Assembly: GCA_032191485.1 (NCBI GenBank)
Contig: JAVDOI010000016.1
Span: 6,668,270 to 6,732,269, forward strand
Length of the DNA: 64,000 bases
Reading direction: 5' to 3'
DNA from: Leptoclinus maculatus
Lineage: Eukaryota > Chordata > Actinopteri > Perciformes > Stichaeidae
Shown: piece by piece, positions 18,301-31,291 of the stretch
Layout of the letters: each line of letters opens with the position of its first letter
Position numbering within the stretch: the first letter of the stretch is position 1
Translations under genes and position numbers: made by a program
The notes under the pieces: generated by a model
Told to the model about the DNA's origin: nothing
What the model saw: the letters and a program-made list of their open reading frames with translations, nothing else
Databases searched by the model: none

Positions 18301-20600
18301 GTTCTTAGTTCTGCGTTTGCAAGGGATTCATTTTCTTTTTTTTTTTTCATTTTATTTCGTGACTGAAGTTGAAGTACAGAAAACTATATGATAGCATGTA
18401 CAGTATAGTGGATTGGCCTTCCTTCTCCTTCTTGGCTGACAGGGAACCTTCCTGTTGTGATCCGACTTCTCTCCTTTGATCAAAGAACAGTGATAAAGCA
18501 CTGGGAGAAGGAGGAGGTATGAAATATGAATGAATACAGCTGTGTTTTGATGGATATGTCTCAAAGTATCCCAGTAAGAGACTGCTAAAGGCCAGGAAAT
18601 CTGTTTGTGTTGTGGAAATAGGCTCTTCCTCGCTTGTTTCTTTACCAGCTTCATCTTGGGTAGCTTTTCACTTCATATTTTAGAGATCCTTTGTTAGGAA
18701 AGAGATCAGACCCTTATCCATGCATTTGTAGGAAACTGTTCTAAGAGGCCCTAGTTCATAATATATATATATATCATTAATGACACAATTTCCTTTGTTT
18801 GGTCTTGAAACCACCTTTTGAACAAAACGAGCGCCAGCCATGAGAGGAGGATATTTATTATTTTTCTAGGGTAGACCCAAAGTTCTCACAGATGGAGTGA
18901 GATCTTCTATGAGGTGATGGAGGCTTTGTCACTAGTTATGTCTGTGATTCCATTTCCTTTTCTAAAACCCCCATCGGGGAGCTCTGACTCATTTTGAAGT
19001 TGGAAGTTGATACTGTGGTGTAAAACTAACGTTCCCATCTGAATTAAGAAACTATCAGAGCGCGCACAAATCTCAGATTTTCAGAGTTAGATGAACTCAT
19101 CGCTCACATTACGCTTCTTTAATAAACAAAGATAATAAAAAGATGTGCTCATAAAAACACAATTATTTTTGAGCGATTGTAAAAATGAAAATTGGTGCCT
19201 ATAGATGTCTTCACACCACACCGCAGCTCCACTGTCTTATTAACAATAAGTTAAAGACTCTCTGATGTCATTAAGCACGATATTAACTAAGATACAGCCT
19301 TTGGACCTGTGGCAGGACAATGTCTCTGGACTACCGGAGGTTCAAAACTTTCTGCCTGGGCTTTATTAGCCTCACTAATAGCTGGGTTTCCCAAATGCCA
19401 CGGTCCACCTCTGCTGGGAGTAAGGGCTCAGATCCTGTCAGAGAGGGGTCGCACTAACCAACTGTAATCTTTAGGGTACTCCACTCCCGCTGACCTACAT
19501 CTATCGCCGGTTCCATCCCCCCCGCTTACCCCCAACCGCTATCCTTTCCCTCCCCAATCTGGTCTACCCATCCCACTTCAGTTATGCCACCCTTGGCTCT
19601 CCCTCCCACGTCTTACCACCCTTGTGTGATAGTATCCCCCCACCCAACCCGCCCCATGCCTGTTCCAGCCTCGTCCGGCTGGCCACAGCGAGGAGCATGC
19701 CTTATCCTGTGGTAACGGCAATTAGTAGTGTAAAGCAAGCTGTGGAGAAGACTGGATCCCTGTCCACGTTTCAACCCCAGATCACGAGTCTCCAGCACAA
19801 CTTCAAGGCAAACCATGCAATTAGCTACAATAATGATAATGTGTTGTAGGGGAACAAAGAGAGGGTAAAACAGACAACTGGTGTGAGGGAGAGTGGGGTG
19901 CTAATAGTAGGGGGGTTATTCGAATGCCCCGGTGCAGATAGGAGACCAAATCAGACTGATTATCAAACGTATGATGAATTACATTTTTCCTCTAATCATC
20001 CATGCCTTTTATGTGTAAACCAACTGAGTGAATTTTGCATTCTAGACATCTACGGTCAGTGGTCTTTGGGCATCACACTGGGGTTACATCTTTTATTTCC
20101 GCTAAGAAACACCCAAGGAGTTACTCATGTGGCTATGCTGATGGGAAGAGGGGAGAAATGTACTGACAATTTTCTTGACTTAATTAGATACTTTCAGAAA
20201 TATTTGGCAGTGGTACAGGAATGGAAAAAGGGGAAGTATGTGTTTTGATGTTTGACTATCGCAGATGTGTTGACACAGAGTCAAAACATGCTGGAAACAA
20301 ACCACAAAAAACCCAAGACCACGAATAAGAGCATTTCAAGTCAAGGCTGTGAGCAGATATAGTCTGGAAGCAGACTCACTGCCTCGGTTGGAACACAAAA
20401 GTGCAGCTCGTATTCTCTCCGCTGTGAGCAGAGACCATTCCTACAGTCTTACATACAGAGGTTTATAGAGGATATTTTGCTGGGTGTTGTGCAAAACGAA
20501 CCGTGTCCCCAGAGCAGCAGCAACTTCACCTTGGCGGAGTAATGCTGTGATATTCTGTTTATTCTTCACTCACTTCATTTTACTCAGAGGAAATCCTCTG
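15341..20600. other. Gene-free region downstream of gnrh3 with complex blocks
   Basis: No supported exon on either strand; open frames are short and unrelated to known families. Several long repeat-free stretches (about 15480-16080 and 16860-17250) are rich in TAAT, CCAAT and GATTAG motifs and resemble conserved regulatory DNA. The 12-mer CATTGTTAGAGC appears at 15999 and 17118, in both cases followed shortly by GTGG. A C-rich stretch lies at about 19490-19660. Confidence 0.5.
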
Positions 20601-22101
20601 GAGATGGCTTATCTTGGAGCTGGAACAGGTGCACTCTAATTTACTCCTATTGCTTGGGGAGCCCAGGGGCCCCTGTAGAGAAGAAAGTAGCGATGTAGCA
20701 CACTCCACTGTAAAGCACAAACAGCCAGAGAAAGAGCATTTAATCGAAAGAGAAGAAAACTGCGAGCTTTGAGTGCAGCCGTATCATTTGGATGCAGAAA
20801 ATCTTTCTCTCCTTTTTTTTTTTGGTCTTTTCCGGAGGAAAAAGGACCCGTCATTTCATTTAACTTTCATTTGTTCAACACTGTTAACTTTGCTTGAAAC
20901 TGTCATGCTACACTTGGCAAAGCAGCAGATGACGTGGGGGACCTGTTGTATTACCCCTGCATAATAAAACGTTTCCTCACCAGTCATTCCTGAAATATCT
21001 ACAGCATTTACGGCCTTAAAAATGGTTTATAGTATCTCTGATATGTTCCACTTAAGTTAAAGTGTACGTAAATGCGCACGCTATTGCCTATTTGTTTTGG
21101 TAATGCTGCACATTTTCAGCCAGGAAAGAAGTTTGTTTCATCTTTCACCCTCATCCCCGCATTCACTGCGAAACAGCTAAGCTTTCAACTTTGAATTTAC
21201 TCTCCAATTCCTTTTCTTTAGAGAACTATGGTTTTGAAGAGTGGAGCTGGTATGTTATTTGTTCGGTATATTATAAGTCTGAATTCAGTCAGTATTTTTG
21301 TTTTGTATTGTTCGTCTCTTGGGAATTATGCAATCAAAGCAGATGCCTCAAGCAGTCTAGAAAGCTCCCCATGTGAATAAGAGAAAAGCTTGTACACAGC
21401 ATTTTTTTGTATGTGTGTATGAGAAAGGGGGGCATGACAACAAAGCAAATATATGGCATTGTTCTCTGTATACTATAGCCGTATGCTGCACCTTTTTTTT
21501 AAGGTGAATATAACCATCAAACCTGTATTCATTTTTTTTTAAATGTCAGACCATTTGACTCTATTCAAATGACAATTTTACACCACTGATGGAGTGCATA
21601 ACTACAGCATATGCACTACTTTGACTGATGCAATGGAGGTCCAACAGTGAACACACTGGATCTCTATTATGGAAAACAAGGTTTGAAGACTGAAGAATTT
21701 CACAATGTACAAACAGATGTTTCTCAATCAGGGAAAGTGAAAAAAAAAAAAAAAAACACCAGAGAGATAAAGGTTTTGGCAGAAAACGGAGTAAACACAA
21801 AGAAGAGCGTGCGATACAAGGACAACAAGAGAAATATCATATACACTTTTAATGAGTGTGCCTGCCCCAAGCTTCTGTTTTTAATCACCTTTCCGTGTGA
21901 CATAATTTGCTGCAAGATTGTATATGCTTGAGGGACTTTCAGTTCTTGTCAACTCAAGAGCATTTGAACCAATCAATACCTGTCTATCCTGTGGCACACT
22001 CATAGTTGGCCATTAGGAAAGAGCTGCTTAAAGTAAGCTCAGCCAATACCATTAGCCCTAGCCTAAGGGCAGTTCCATGCCTTAGTCAGGGTAGGCACCT
22101 G

Positions 22102-22150
22102 CCCCCATCACCCCCACCTCACCCCCTTAACCCCCCTCCACCCCTCCCCC
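22102..22150 (-). other. C-rich tract with G-quadruplex potential on the minus strand
   Basis: Six C-runs of 4 to 6 bases in 49 nt, separated by short loops. The minus strand therefore satisfies the G4+ N1-7 quadruplex pattern several times over. Function unknown. Confidence 0.6.
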
Positions 22151-23704
22151 TACCATTAAGAACCTCCCCTGAGACATCATTTGGACACATCGGCCAAAGA
22201 GCACTTCTTTATTCCCTCTCTTTTCTTTCCCTGGCTCCACCAAAAATCAATACATCTACCCTTTTTCTTATTTTCACAATTTTGCCTCAATATTATTCTC
22301 TCCTCTGCCACAAACCAATGGACTATCCTTTTTTTTTGTCTTTTCATCTACAATTTCCTGTGACTTATGTCTCCACACCCCATGTTTTGGAGGGAAAGAA
22401 TTGGAAAATAATTAAATGATCTTGTCCCACTGTGTGCTGAAACCATTTAAAAAACAGTGTGGTCGTTCTGCATTTTTTGCTCCCATTTTAACCCCACATA
22501 GCTCTACTTTTTTGTTGTTTTTCCTATAAAACATTTTATGTCGTGTGCAGGGTTGCTTTGCAAACTCAGCAAATGATGTAGCTGTGCTTTAACCTACTCG
22601 TTTGTTTTTGACACTCAATAAGGGAGACATCAACACTCAAATATCTCTGCAGTAATGAGTGAACTTCCTCTGTGTCAGTGTTTTTCTGCTGCGACCATGT
22701 CATAATACCAAACCCAAGAGAGCAGAGCAGCGTACACGGTAATGCTTCCTGACTGCTTCTAATTTTATTGCAAGGCAATGCCTCCACACAGCACAAAGTT
22801 TCAGAACAAGTGGTACAATACAATGTCCTTAGAAGTCAGTCATTCAGTTATTGCCCTCCCAACCCTCTCTTTCTGTTAGAAACAGCAAAATTGGGGTACT
22901 GCCCTAAATCTTGGCCACTACTGTTTACGATAATAACTCTGAAGAGTGATAGCTGGTTCCGCAGCACTGGCGATTTCTGTGGCCGCCTATATCGATCGGG
23001 GGGTCCTAATGAGCAGCAGCGGAGCTGTGGCTAATGGTGTTGTGTCTGGTGTCCATAGTAAACGCCCACGTTGAGATTATCATTCCCAGGGGGGGACTGA
23101 GAAAGGTTTTGCCAGCCCAAGCCCTCAGGGTGCGAGCGACACACTTCAGGGGTCAAGGTAAACTATCAAATGAACAGCAAGGCCTTTTCTTCCCTTGCTC
23201 TAAGGACCATACCGTACTACACTACTACAGTAAAGACTCAATCTACACACAAACCCATGTGATGCAAAGACACAACACCACACAGATTTACATATTTGTT
23301 TTATGCAGCGCATATACCAGAGGGTATAATAACAAGAGGAACTCGGCACCCTGTTGCAACCTTACTTTATCACTTCAGTTCTTTGTCTAATTTCTCTCCA
23401 GTAGTTGTAAAAAGCTATTACCGGGGCATTGATAGAGCCTTCACCAAACTGCCTAACTGTTAATAAGAGACCTCAAATGAGACCTGGCTTGACAGACTGG
23501 TAATGGCTTATTTGACTTCAGAGATCGCCCTGGCACAAACACTCTAGCCCCTTCACATACCCATGACAGTCATTGTCCTTTGCTATGCGCGGCCATTCTG
23601 TTGGTCTTGAGTGACATCCAACAAGTTCAGCAGATTCAGAATGTAAGTGCACACCAGACAGCACATAGTGTCTTCAAAGAAGCAACTGAAACAGACTCAT
23701 TGTA

Positions 23705-23730
23705 ATGAAGGGAGTTGTTGCTCCCTTCAT
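23705..23730. repeat. 10-bp perfect inverted repeat
   Basis: ATGAAGGGAG (23705-23714) and CTCCCTTCAT (23721-23730) are exact reverse complements around the 6-nt loop TTGTTG. A short hairpin is possible; no gene 3' end is nearby, so it is not called a terminator. Confidence 0.6.
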
Positions 23731-24341
23731 AAACCTGGCTTGGAAATGAAACCTGCTGTCAACTCACATATGGGAAGGGAAACTCTTTAAGCTATGTGGA
23801 CAATTAAGTTTCGATAAAACCGCAGCAAAAAAAATGCATCTTTATTACCGCAACCGCACAATTCCTCCATGGATTACGCTTGATGGTATTCAGCTCAGGG
23901 TGTGCACAGAGCATTAGCAGGGCAGTATAATGAAGTCAACCCAACGCACAGCACCTCTCAGAGTCATGCCCTGTTTGGAGTCACACTTCCATGTCCTGGC
24001 AAATGCTGAGCATGTAAAACAGAACTGTCAATTATTCAACATGAACGGGAGGATGTATGGAGTGACATGGGGGGTGGACAGGGGCCGACTAAGCCTCGGG
24101 CAGATAGGGGGTACCACTTTGATGTGAGTGTGTGGGCCTGCAGAGTTGAGCAAGGTGCACTGGGTAATCTGCGAGAACACCCCCACCCCACCACCACTCC
24201 TTCGTTTTTCCTTTCCCCTCCCTCCCAATGCTGAGCCTCTCTGCACCTTTTATGTCCTGCTTCATTTTCCCCTCTGACACGCACTCCCTCTCTCGCTTCA
24301 TCTCTGCTTCTCACATACATAAACAAACCCACATACAGATG

Positions 24342-24376
24342 CACACACACAAACACACACACACACACACACACAC
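24342..24376. repeat. CA microsatellite
   Basis: Nearly pure CA repeat interrupted once by AA. The reading frames through it encode only His-Thr repeats. Confidence 0.9.
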
Positions 24377-24689
24377 GCTAGTACATGCACATGTGTATAC
24401 ACACAATTACATGAAAGCAACCTTCCTTTGTCTGTTAACCAAACAAGAGAAGGCAGCACTTGTTACAGATAATAAAGTTGTGAATGGCTGATTTTGGAAA
24501 AATAGTGTTGTTGCAGTGTCACAGGAATGGCATTACTCATTTATACAATGAATACTAAAAGTTCCCCTCTCTTGAGTCTCCTCTCGTAGTCATACAATAG
24601 CAAGCTTAATTACATTAAGTTCTGAGAAGAGGGAAGTTAATGGATGACATTTTGCTACACCATGAGTGCTCCTTCCAATAACAATAGAA

Positions 24690-24800
24690 ACCCAAATAAG
24701 ACCTAATTAATATGCATAGCAGAGCCAATGAACTTAATTGTCAAGTTGCTTTTATCAACCTGTCAAAGGATTGACAATTAAAACAGCCTCTGTTAAAACT
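24690..24800. promoter_or_regulatory. Candidate conserved regulatory element with MEIS-like motifs
   Basis: Homeodomain-rich stretch with TAATTAATATGCAT, an 11-bp inverted repeat (TTAATTGTCAA at 24734 and TTGACAATTAA at 24771) and CTGTCAAAGG between the arms, whose CTGTCA core is a MEIS/PKNOX site. The call rests on motif density only; cross-species conservation is untested. Confidence 0.3.
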
Positions 24801-25873
24801 TTAATGAGAAGCAAGTAGGAGAGAGGGATGAGGGAACAAAAAGACGCAAGCTTCATCCGTCATGAAAGACGCTACAAGACAACTACCCATTATTATTTCC
24901 TATCAGGCTAAAACTATGCAAATCATATTATGCATTTTTAAATAATAAGTCAATGAGTAATATTTAATTTATTACATATACTCTTAGAATTAATATTTAA
25001 CGCTGTTTTTAAGTTGATGAATTCATTAGATAATTTAACGTTGAGCTGCAACAGCAGTTTTTTTTTTTCTATTCTCCTCAGAATGTCCTTCAGTTTCTGT
25101 GCGGAAATCCAGAACAAGTGTGTGTCAGTTTTCAAGTTCAACAAGTAAAGTTCCTCAAGTCTTCCCTCAAGGAGGCCGGAGCGCCTCATCATTTCCAATG
25201 GAGCTTGAGCAAGAGCGTAGGTCCATAGCTGGACATGAACTGAGGGAAAGGCAGCATTTTGACTTGAGTTTTTATCCCAACATTGACACCAGCATGTCTA
25301 TGTTCCAGAGGGGAGTTAAAACTGCTGACTCACTCCCAGTGCGCTGGTTGTTGTTCTCCCTTACAGATGTGACCGTTAATAGGCCTGCATCCATAATCAT
25401 TAGTGTGTCTCAGTGCACAGGTACCCGATGGGCCCCGTGCGTCTGCCATTTGGTCTCGGTTCACTGTGCTTGCCTGCAGATGTGAGCGAGACACACACCT
25501 GCTCAGGGGCTCTCAAACAGACCGGCGCCATCCGTCACAGCTCACGCTACACTCGCTCTGTCGGAACAAGGCCTTGGTTCCGGTCCAATGGCCCTCAGAC
25601 TGTAGGTCAGCGGCCGTCTCTCGTGATGAACCCACCCTACCATGAATCATATTCTCTCGTCCCTTTATGCCCACTCCACTCCATCCAACCCCAACCCTCA
25701 TTGCCCCTGTTCATGGTTCGCTCTTCCCTCACACAAGCACTCGAGCGCATTGAAGTAGCTCAGGTGAGCCAGGTAAAGACAGCACCTTAAAGAGAGACAT
25801 AAACTAATGATCATGTTTTCCCACATCATACACTCCCTCTGCCCATAAGCCACAGTGCACTCAATAAAAAATG

Positions 25874-25897
25874 AAAAAAAAAAAAAAAAAAAAAAAA
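25874..25897. repeat. A24 homopolymer
   Basis: Long poly(A) just after CAATAAAAAATG. It could mark the tail of an old retroposed sequence, but the upstream 300 nt match no recognised SINE, LINE or gene, and no target-site duplication is evident. Confidence 0.7.
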
Positions 25898-27025
25898 CTT
25901 TCGTGTGGGTCTTTCACGGGCATCAGGCCACGCTTCACACTACATTTGTTGATGTGTGCATGCATGTGCACGTCTCATGCCAGCCCGCCTCCCATCAAGT
26001 CCTAATGAGGCCAGCTGGCTCTGTGCTCGGACCAAACCAAACTGGAGAGACGGCACAGTCCTGGCTCTCTCCGCCTTGTACACCCCACCTCCCCAATGCC
26101 CACCCGCCCTCCCTCTCCTCCAGATATCTTGGAGAACCATGGACGGCTGAGCACACACGGCAGATTTGGAAATGGCCAGTGTGTTTGTTAAAATCTACTA
26201 TGTCTCCCAGATCCCTTTGGCCAAGGCCTGAATTAGAAAGTCCACGGCTGCAGCCCCAGACCTGCCTCCTTGGTTGCTTACCACTACAGTGTTTTCAGCA
26301 TCTACAACAGCAGTGGTGATGTCTAAGTCTGCTGTAGAACAGCGGAAAGGAGGAGATATACCCCGAGGCACAGTCAAGGGAATATTGTTCCTGACTATGG
26401 AAACAGAAACACAGCCGATGTTACATATATCTACAGTAACTACAATAAAAACTCAGATAAAACAGATCCTAGACAACATGTCATAAAGTATTTTTCTAAG
26501 AAAGCTGGAAAATCCAACAACACACATCAGTAGCCATATTTCAACTAAGTGTCCGTTATTCCTGAGCTGCTGTCTTTTCAAATGTTTTATTATCAAGAAG
26601 ATGATTTCTTATTAGGCTACAGCAGTTCATTTCACTACAGACTAATTAGAGGCATTGCACATTATTAACAAGCATTATTGTTGATAAGGGCCAAAGAGGT
26701 CTGCAGAGAGACTCATATTGTCCAAGCTGTTACTTGGCATACAGTTATGTCCATGTGGGTGAGTAATTCCAGCTCCCTTGCAATGTCTCCTTGACAACTA
26801 AAAATAATATTACCTCCTCTTGGTAACACAATAAATCATGCGCAGCATTTGTACATGATTTGTACATGCATACCAACATGTGCATGCATTAACAGATGTG
26901 CTTCTGCTCACACATGCATAATGCGCCAACATGTGTACATCAGTTTGTGTACAAATCTACATTTAAAAACAAATCTGCAAACATACTTCCTTGTCCCCTT
27001 TATCCAATCAGGACCCAGATCTTGT

Positions 27026-27060
27026 TCACATGCAGTCTGGAGACAGCAGACTGCATGTGA
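27026..27060. repeat. 14-bp perfect inverted repeat (hairpin)
   Basis: TCACATGCAGTCTG (27026-27039) and CAGACTGCATGTGA (27047-27060) are exact reverse complements around a 7-nt loop, extended by one or two possible G-U pairs. The arms are shorter than those of a typical microRNA precursor. Confidence 0.7.
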
Positions 27061-27889
27061 GTTTTTTTTGCCCAGGAAGAGAGACTGGACCAGGGGGAAC
27101 ACCTTAACAGGTAGCCCTGGGGTGCTTACCAGAGTTCGGGCAGCCAGGGGGAGAGAGTGGCTCTGGGAAGCCGTACCACCACTATCCTCTCTGTCCACTG
27201 ATTATGAAGCAGGTCCCAGACGGGTGCCTTCAGGAACCCCCCAGGCTACTCACAGCCTCCCTCTCCTCTGTTACAGGATCTGTCGCTGGGGGATTCGACT
27301 GAAGTGTGAAGAGGGGTGTATGTGGGAGACGTGCCGAGAATTCAAAAAATGTACGTGCTGATTTCATTTGTTGTCTTCTCTGTTAAGTTGTGTTCTGGGT
27401 GCAGAATTGATGAAACAAAAAAAAACTGTACAGGGTTCATTCTCTGCGTGGGACTGATTTCAGATCATTTTGATTTGACTTGTGTATTCCCCAGATAACT
27501 CAGCATGTCTCAGTTGTTGGAATAGTCAAACTCCAAACCAAAGATGTCCTGTTTTGTATGTGCAACAAGAGCTGAGAGGGAAAAGGTCTCAACACTTGGG
27601 CTCAACTATAACCCTGTCTTGAGTTATGATGACGTCCCAAGTTTGCAAAAGCCCTCTGGCTCCAACTATCTCTGACATGGTGTGTGTGTGTGTGTGCATG
27701 TGTGTGTTTGTGCGTGTGTAAAACTCCTTGTAAAGTCCAAAAAAGGAAAGAAAAAAATCATAACTAATGAGCCCATTTAGCGCCCAGCACCTGACTTTGG
27801 CCCGTGATCTCCGGGAGACATTAGAGGCAATTTGCCATCGACTTCAGGGCTCGTGTCCCAAACGTTATCAATGAGCTTGTCAGGTAGAG

Positions 27890-28180
27890 ACCTTACCTCC
27901 CTTTGTTTCCTCCTCCACCCCCCTCCCTGCTCTGGTCCCCCAGCCTGCTCCCTGGGCCCCCGAAGAGGAACCAGCGGCATGATGTCACACACCTGTTTGG
28001 CTGGAGGCTGCGGCCCGGCAATGCTCGCAGCCGTGGGTGTCGCGTTGGCACCCCTCGCTCCCCCCTTGTCGCTGCCTGCTACGCCCCGTGGATGTGTCAA
28101 AATGGCAGATGATGGTTGGGGTGTGTGCAGCTGCTTGGGAAGAGGAGTGCCAAGGGCGCTCATTTCCTGCGGTGAGTTTT
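27890..28180. other. GC-rich island in an AT-rich desert
   Basis: Local GC and CpG content is clearly higher than in the flanks, with GCGGCCCGGC, GTCGCG and TACGCCCC among others. Overlapping open frames of over 100 codons occur on both strands, as expected when stops are depleted by GC. No TATA box or splice pattern supports a gene. Enhancer or unannotated promoter are possible readings. Confidence 0.4.
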
Positions 28181-28222
28181 AATTTGCTCTACCCGCGTCT
28201 TCTGAAGAACCCTACCCCCCCC

Positions 28223-28223
<1 letters not shown>

Positions 28224-28284
<61 letters not shown>
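28224..28284. repeat. CA microsatellite of about 30 units
   Basis: Uninterrupted CA dinucleotide array preceded by a C8 run. Confidence 0.95.
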
Positions 28285-28286
<2 letters not shown>

Positions 28287-29262
28287 TAGACATTCATCTA
28301 CTCCTATAAACACAGATCTTACCTCACCATACACACACTTGCAGTAAACACACACACACACATACTGTATACAAATCTGCCACCAGCCATGGGGGCAAAA
28401 GCCCCATATGCCCAAATAGAGGTGAGTGCAGGCAGGGAAACAGGATGGTGCCAGACTTTAGTTGTGGAAGCACACTTTCCTTAAAACTTGAATAAAACTC
28501 CAAACAAAAATGTGTGCTCAAATGATCTAACTGGTGCGTGTACAAATCACTTCTCAGAGGTGTTGAACTGGGTAAAAAGAGACAAGTCACAAAAACTGCA
28601 GGTAGAATACGCGGCTAGCATTGCTACGTTATGTGAGGGGTCTATGTCTCTTGACATCTGCTGTGCAGTTGTCACTGGTAACTTAAATCCCCATTGATCA
28701 GACAGCTAGAGTGAATTTGTGTTGCTGTTTTTTTTCTAACTCCCACTTTGCGAACAAACCCATTTTCACACGGGGCACACGCATATACCTGACAGTTACA
28801 CCCAAACAAGCCTTGCTGTTTACTCGAGAACAAACACATAGACGCCAACCAGCAAATCTATTCTCAATACACACATCACCCCAGACGTAAAGAGATTCAA
28901 TTTTCGCCTACCGGGAGTGTTTCCATTTTTTTTTACGCAACATTTTTTTTCCCTTTCTCTCCTGTGTCAAGACAGCTGCCTTTGATGTTAGCATCTAATA
29001 TACAGGGCTAAAAAACTATAGTTTGCTGTGAGCTGACAGATAAAACAGCGCAAGACGCCATTACCCTGCAAAGCGGAATAATGAGGAGACCTGAACACAC
29101 AGAAGACAGGAGCCCAGTTGAATTACCGTGGTCTCTCATCCAAGGTGGGAGCTTTTTGACAGCTTTCCAGGCAGCACAACACATTACCATACTGACGCTG
29201 CTCTGTAGTGCCAAAGAAAAGCTTTGATGAAAACATAACTGGGAAACTGGGAAATCTTTATA

Positions 29263-29307
29263 TGTGTGTGAGTGCGTTTGTGTGTGTGTGTGAATGCGTG
29301 TGTGTCC

Positions 29308-29344
<37 letters not shown>

Positions 29345-29453
29345 CATGCATGTTGCGTGCAGGCGCGTCCATGCATGCATGCGTATGTGTGTGTCTTTGC
29401 TGAGTGTGTCTGTGCATGTCTGTGAATGCTTGTGTGTGTGTGTGTGTGTGTGT
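29263..29453. repeat. Compound TG microsatellite with strict alternation
   Basis: TG runs with CG and CATG interruptions. Positions 29313-29353 alternate pyrimidine and purine without a break, including GCGCGCACATGCATG, a Z-DNA-prone sequence. Confidence 0.85.
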
Positions 29454-31289
29454 AACAACAAAGACGGGACAACAATGGGAAACCAAGCAGTGTCAAGCTG
29501 CAACTTTATGTTCTCTAATTACTAAGTGGATACTGTATTCTTGAGTGTGCTCCTATTGGCTAAGATACAAGGGCTTATTTTTTGATTTATATTCATGTTG
29601 ATGATTCAGTTGAATTATCAAAGTATCCAACCCAACTGACAATATGTCCTAAAGAAATTCTTCAAGTGGAGAGTAATGCTGCCAAATGTATTCTGCCATT
29701 TCATTAATGTGGTTAGCTAGTTAGTTATCCATATTCTAACAGAGTAGGCTTGATGTTAGATCTTTGGCAAGGACACCCTGTACTGAGTTTTGGCAGAGTA
29801 CTGTGCCGCAGTATGCTGCTGACTCTGGGTCTTAACGACAGGCTAAACGAAGCGGGCGTTACGGCCCCCTGGATAGGTCATTACTCGTCCGTGGCCAAGA
29901 GCTAAACTGGAGCAGGGCTTTTTAAAGAGGGGAGCAGGTGTGTTTCACCATAGGGGCTGGAGCCGGCCCAAGACCAAACAGCCTTAACGGTCTTTATCTC
30001 CTTCATAATGAGGCCACGCTCTCCACACACCCGAACTCTGCCCACATGGGCTAATGCTGGAGGTATGGAGACCCAACCCTCCCTCCGGTTAAATGGTGAC
30101 ACTTTCAAAATGACCCATGCCCCGAGCAATAGAGGAACAGTGGCATGTCATGAATGTCTATAGACACAAATTGGTAGGGCAGTATATAATTTAACATGTG
30201 ATTTTTATGAATTTCACCAAGTTAATTAGTAAAAAAGCGGGTTCTAAAATTGAATAAAATACCTTAGAGTATAAAGGCAAAGTGTTAACCTTCTTTTATT
30301 TAAAGCTAAAATGTTTAAATAACTCTGTGAACTGGATCGGGGTTCCTCGACGTGTGTGTGTGTGTGTGTGGTTTGGTGTGTGTTTTTTTATGTGTGACTG
30401 GCTGCGTACGTGAGTGTGTCTGAGTGGTATTGTCCCTCTCCTCTTTCACCTGTCTGAGTAGGTTCTCTAGTACGGTCCCTGTGCTCCCCACAGTCTTCTC
30501 AGCCCTGTCAACCGAGTTGAACTTGATCAACATCAAACGGCATTGCATTCAAAAGTATTAGTGTTCTCTGTTGATGGGCCCTCTTGCTATCACAAATCAG
30601 TCCCCGAGCTACTTCATTATTTATCTCTAATTCATCAGTGTTGTCTCCTCGCACACGGGCAGTAATGCACACACATATCCTGATTGTGAACACACACAGG
30701 ACACACATTGCACATCGGCACATTAATCTCTGCTTACCTTCAACAGAGCTTTTGTTTTTGTGATATTCCGTGTCATCACAGTTTAGCTAAAAACAATGTT
30801 TTTCTTTCTACCTTCTCCCCAGGTCAGAGCAAAGCAAAAAAAAAATATTCCTGAGGAGCGATTAGGCTCATGCTTGTACTTTCAAAATGATGATTATTGC
30901 GGCGGACCCCGACAGGCCTTGTGTTTTTCTCTGAGCATTCTGGGGATGTGAGTCCGAAAGTAGCCCCATGGTGCCGTGACCCCTGACCTCGCGTGGGCGA
31001 TCCCACCAGATGTGGAGTGTGTGCTGGGACAGTGGCGAGGGGCAGCTCGGTCTCACGCGGGGAGGCCCTGTCTCCCCAAACTGCCACAGAGAGCATGGCC
31101 AGAGGGGTTCTGTCAGCACCGTTATCAATCATACTCCCTCCCTGTCTCTCTCTCTTAGTCTTTCTTTCCTACTTTTTCTTTCTCTCACTCTCTCTTTCAC
31201 ACTATTTCCTTTTTACGCTGTCTCTCACTTTGCATCACTTTCTGTCGTGTCCTCTTGCTCTGCCTGCTTTTGTTTTTCTCTCACATTTT

Positions 31290-31291
<2 letters not shown>

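Larger units (their letters stand above)
20601..26000. other. Gene-free region with CA repeat, C-rich tract and inverted repeats
   Basis: No convincing gene. It holds a C-rich tract (22102-22150), a 10-bp inverted repeat (23705-23730), a CA-rich run (about 24342-24376), an 11-bp inverted repeat (24734-24781) and an A24 run (about 25874-25897). The stretch at about 22890-23160 is complex and more GC-rich, resembling a regulatory element. Confidence 0.5.

Noticed and set aside
25560..25897. Processed retrocopy ending in AATAAA plus A24
   Set aside because: The hexamer is only a few bases from the A run, no gene or SINE body is recognisable upstream, and no target-site duplication is evident.
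26849..27361. 170-codon plus-strand open frame
   Set aside because: No family resemblance; Cys/His-rich start is due to TG/CA-rich sequence, and the 14-bp hairpin lies inside it.
27777..28182. Overlapping long open frames on both strands
   Set aside because: Both lie in a GC-rich island where stop codons are depleted; neither resembles a known protein.
29008..29525. Open frames rich in His-Thr or Cys-Val
   Set aside because: Direct translation of TG/CA microsatellites.
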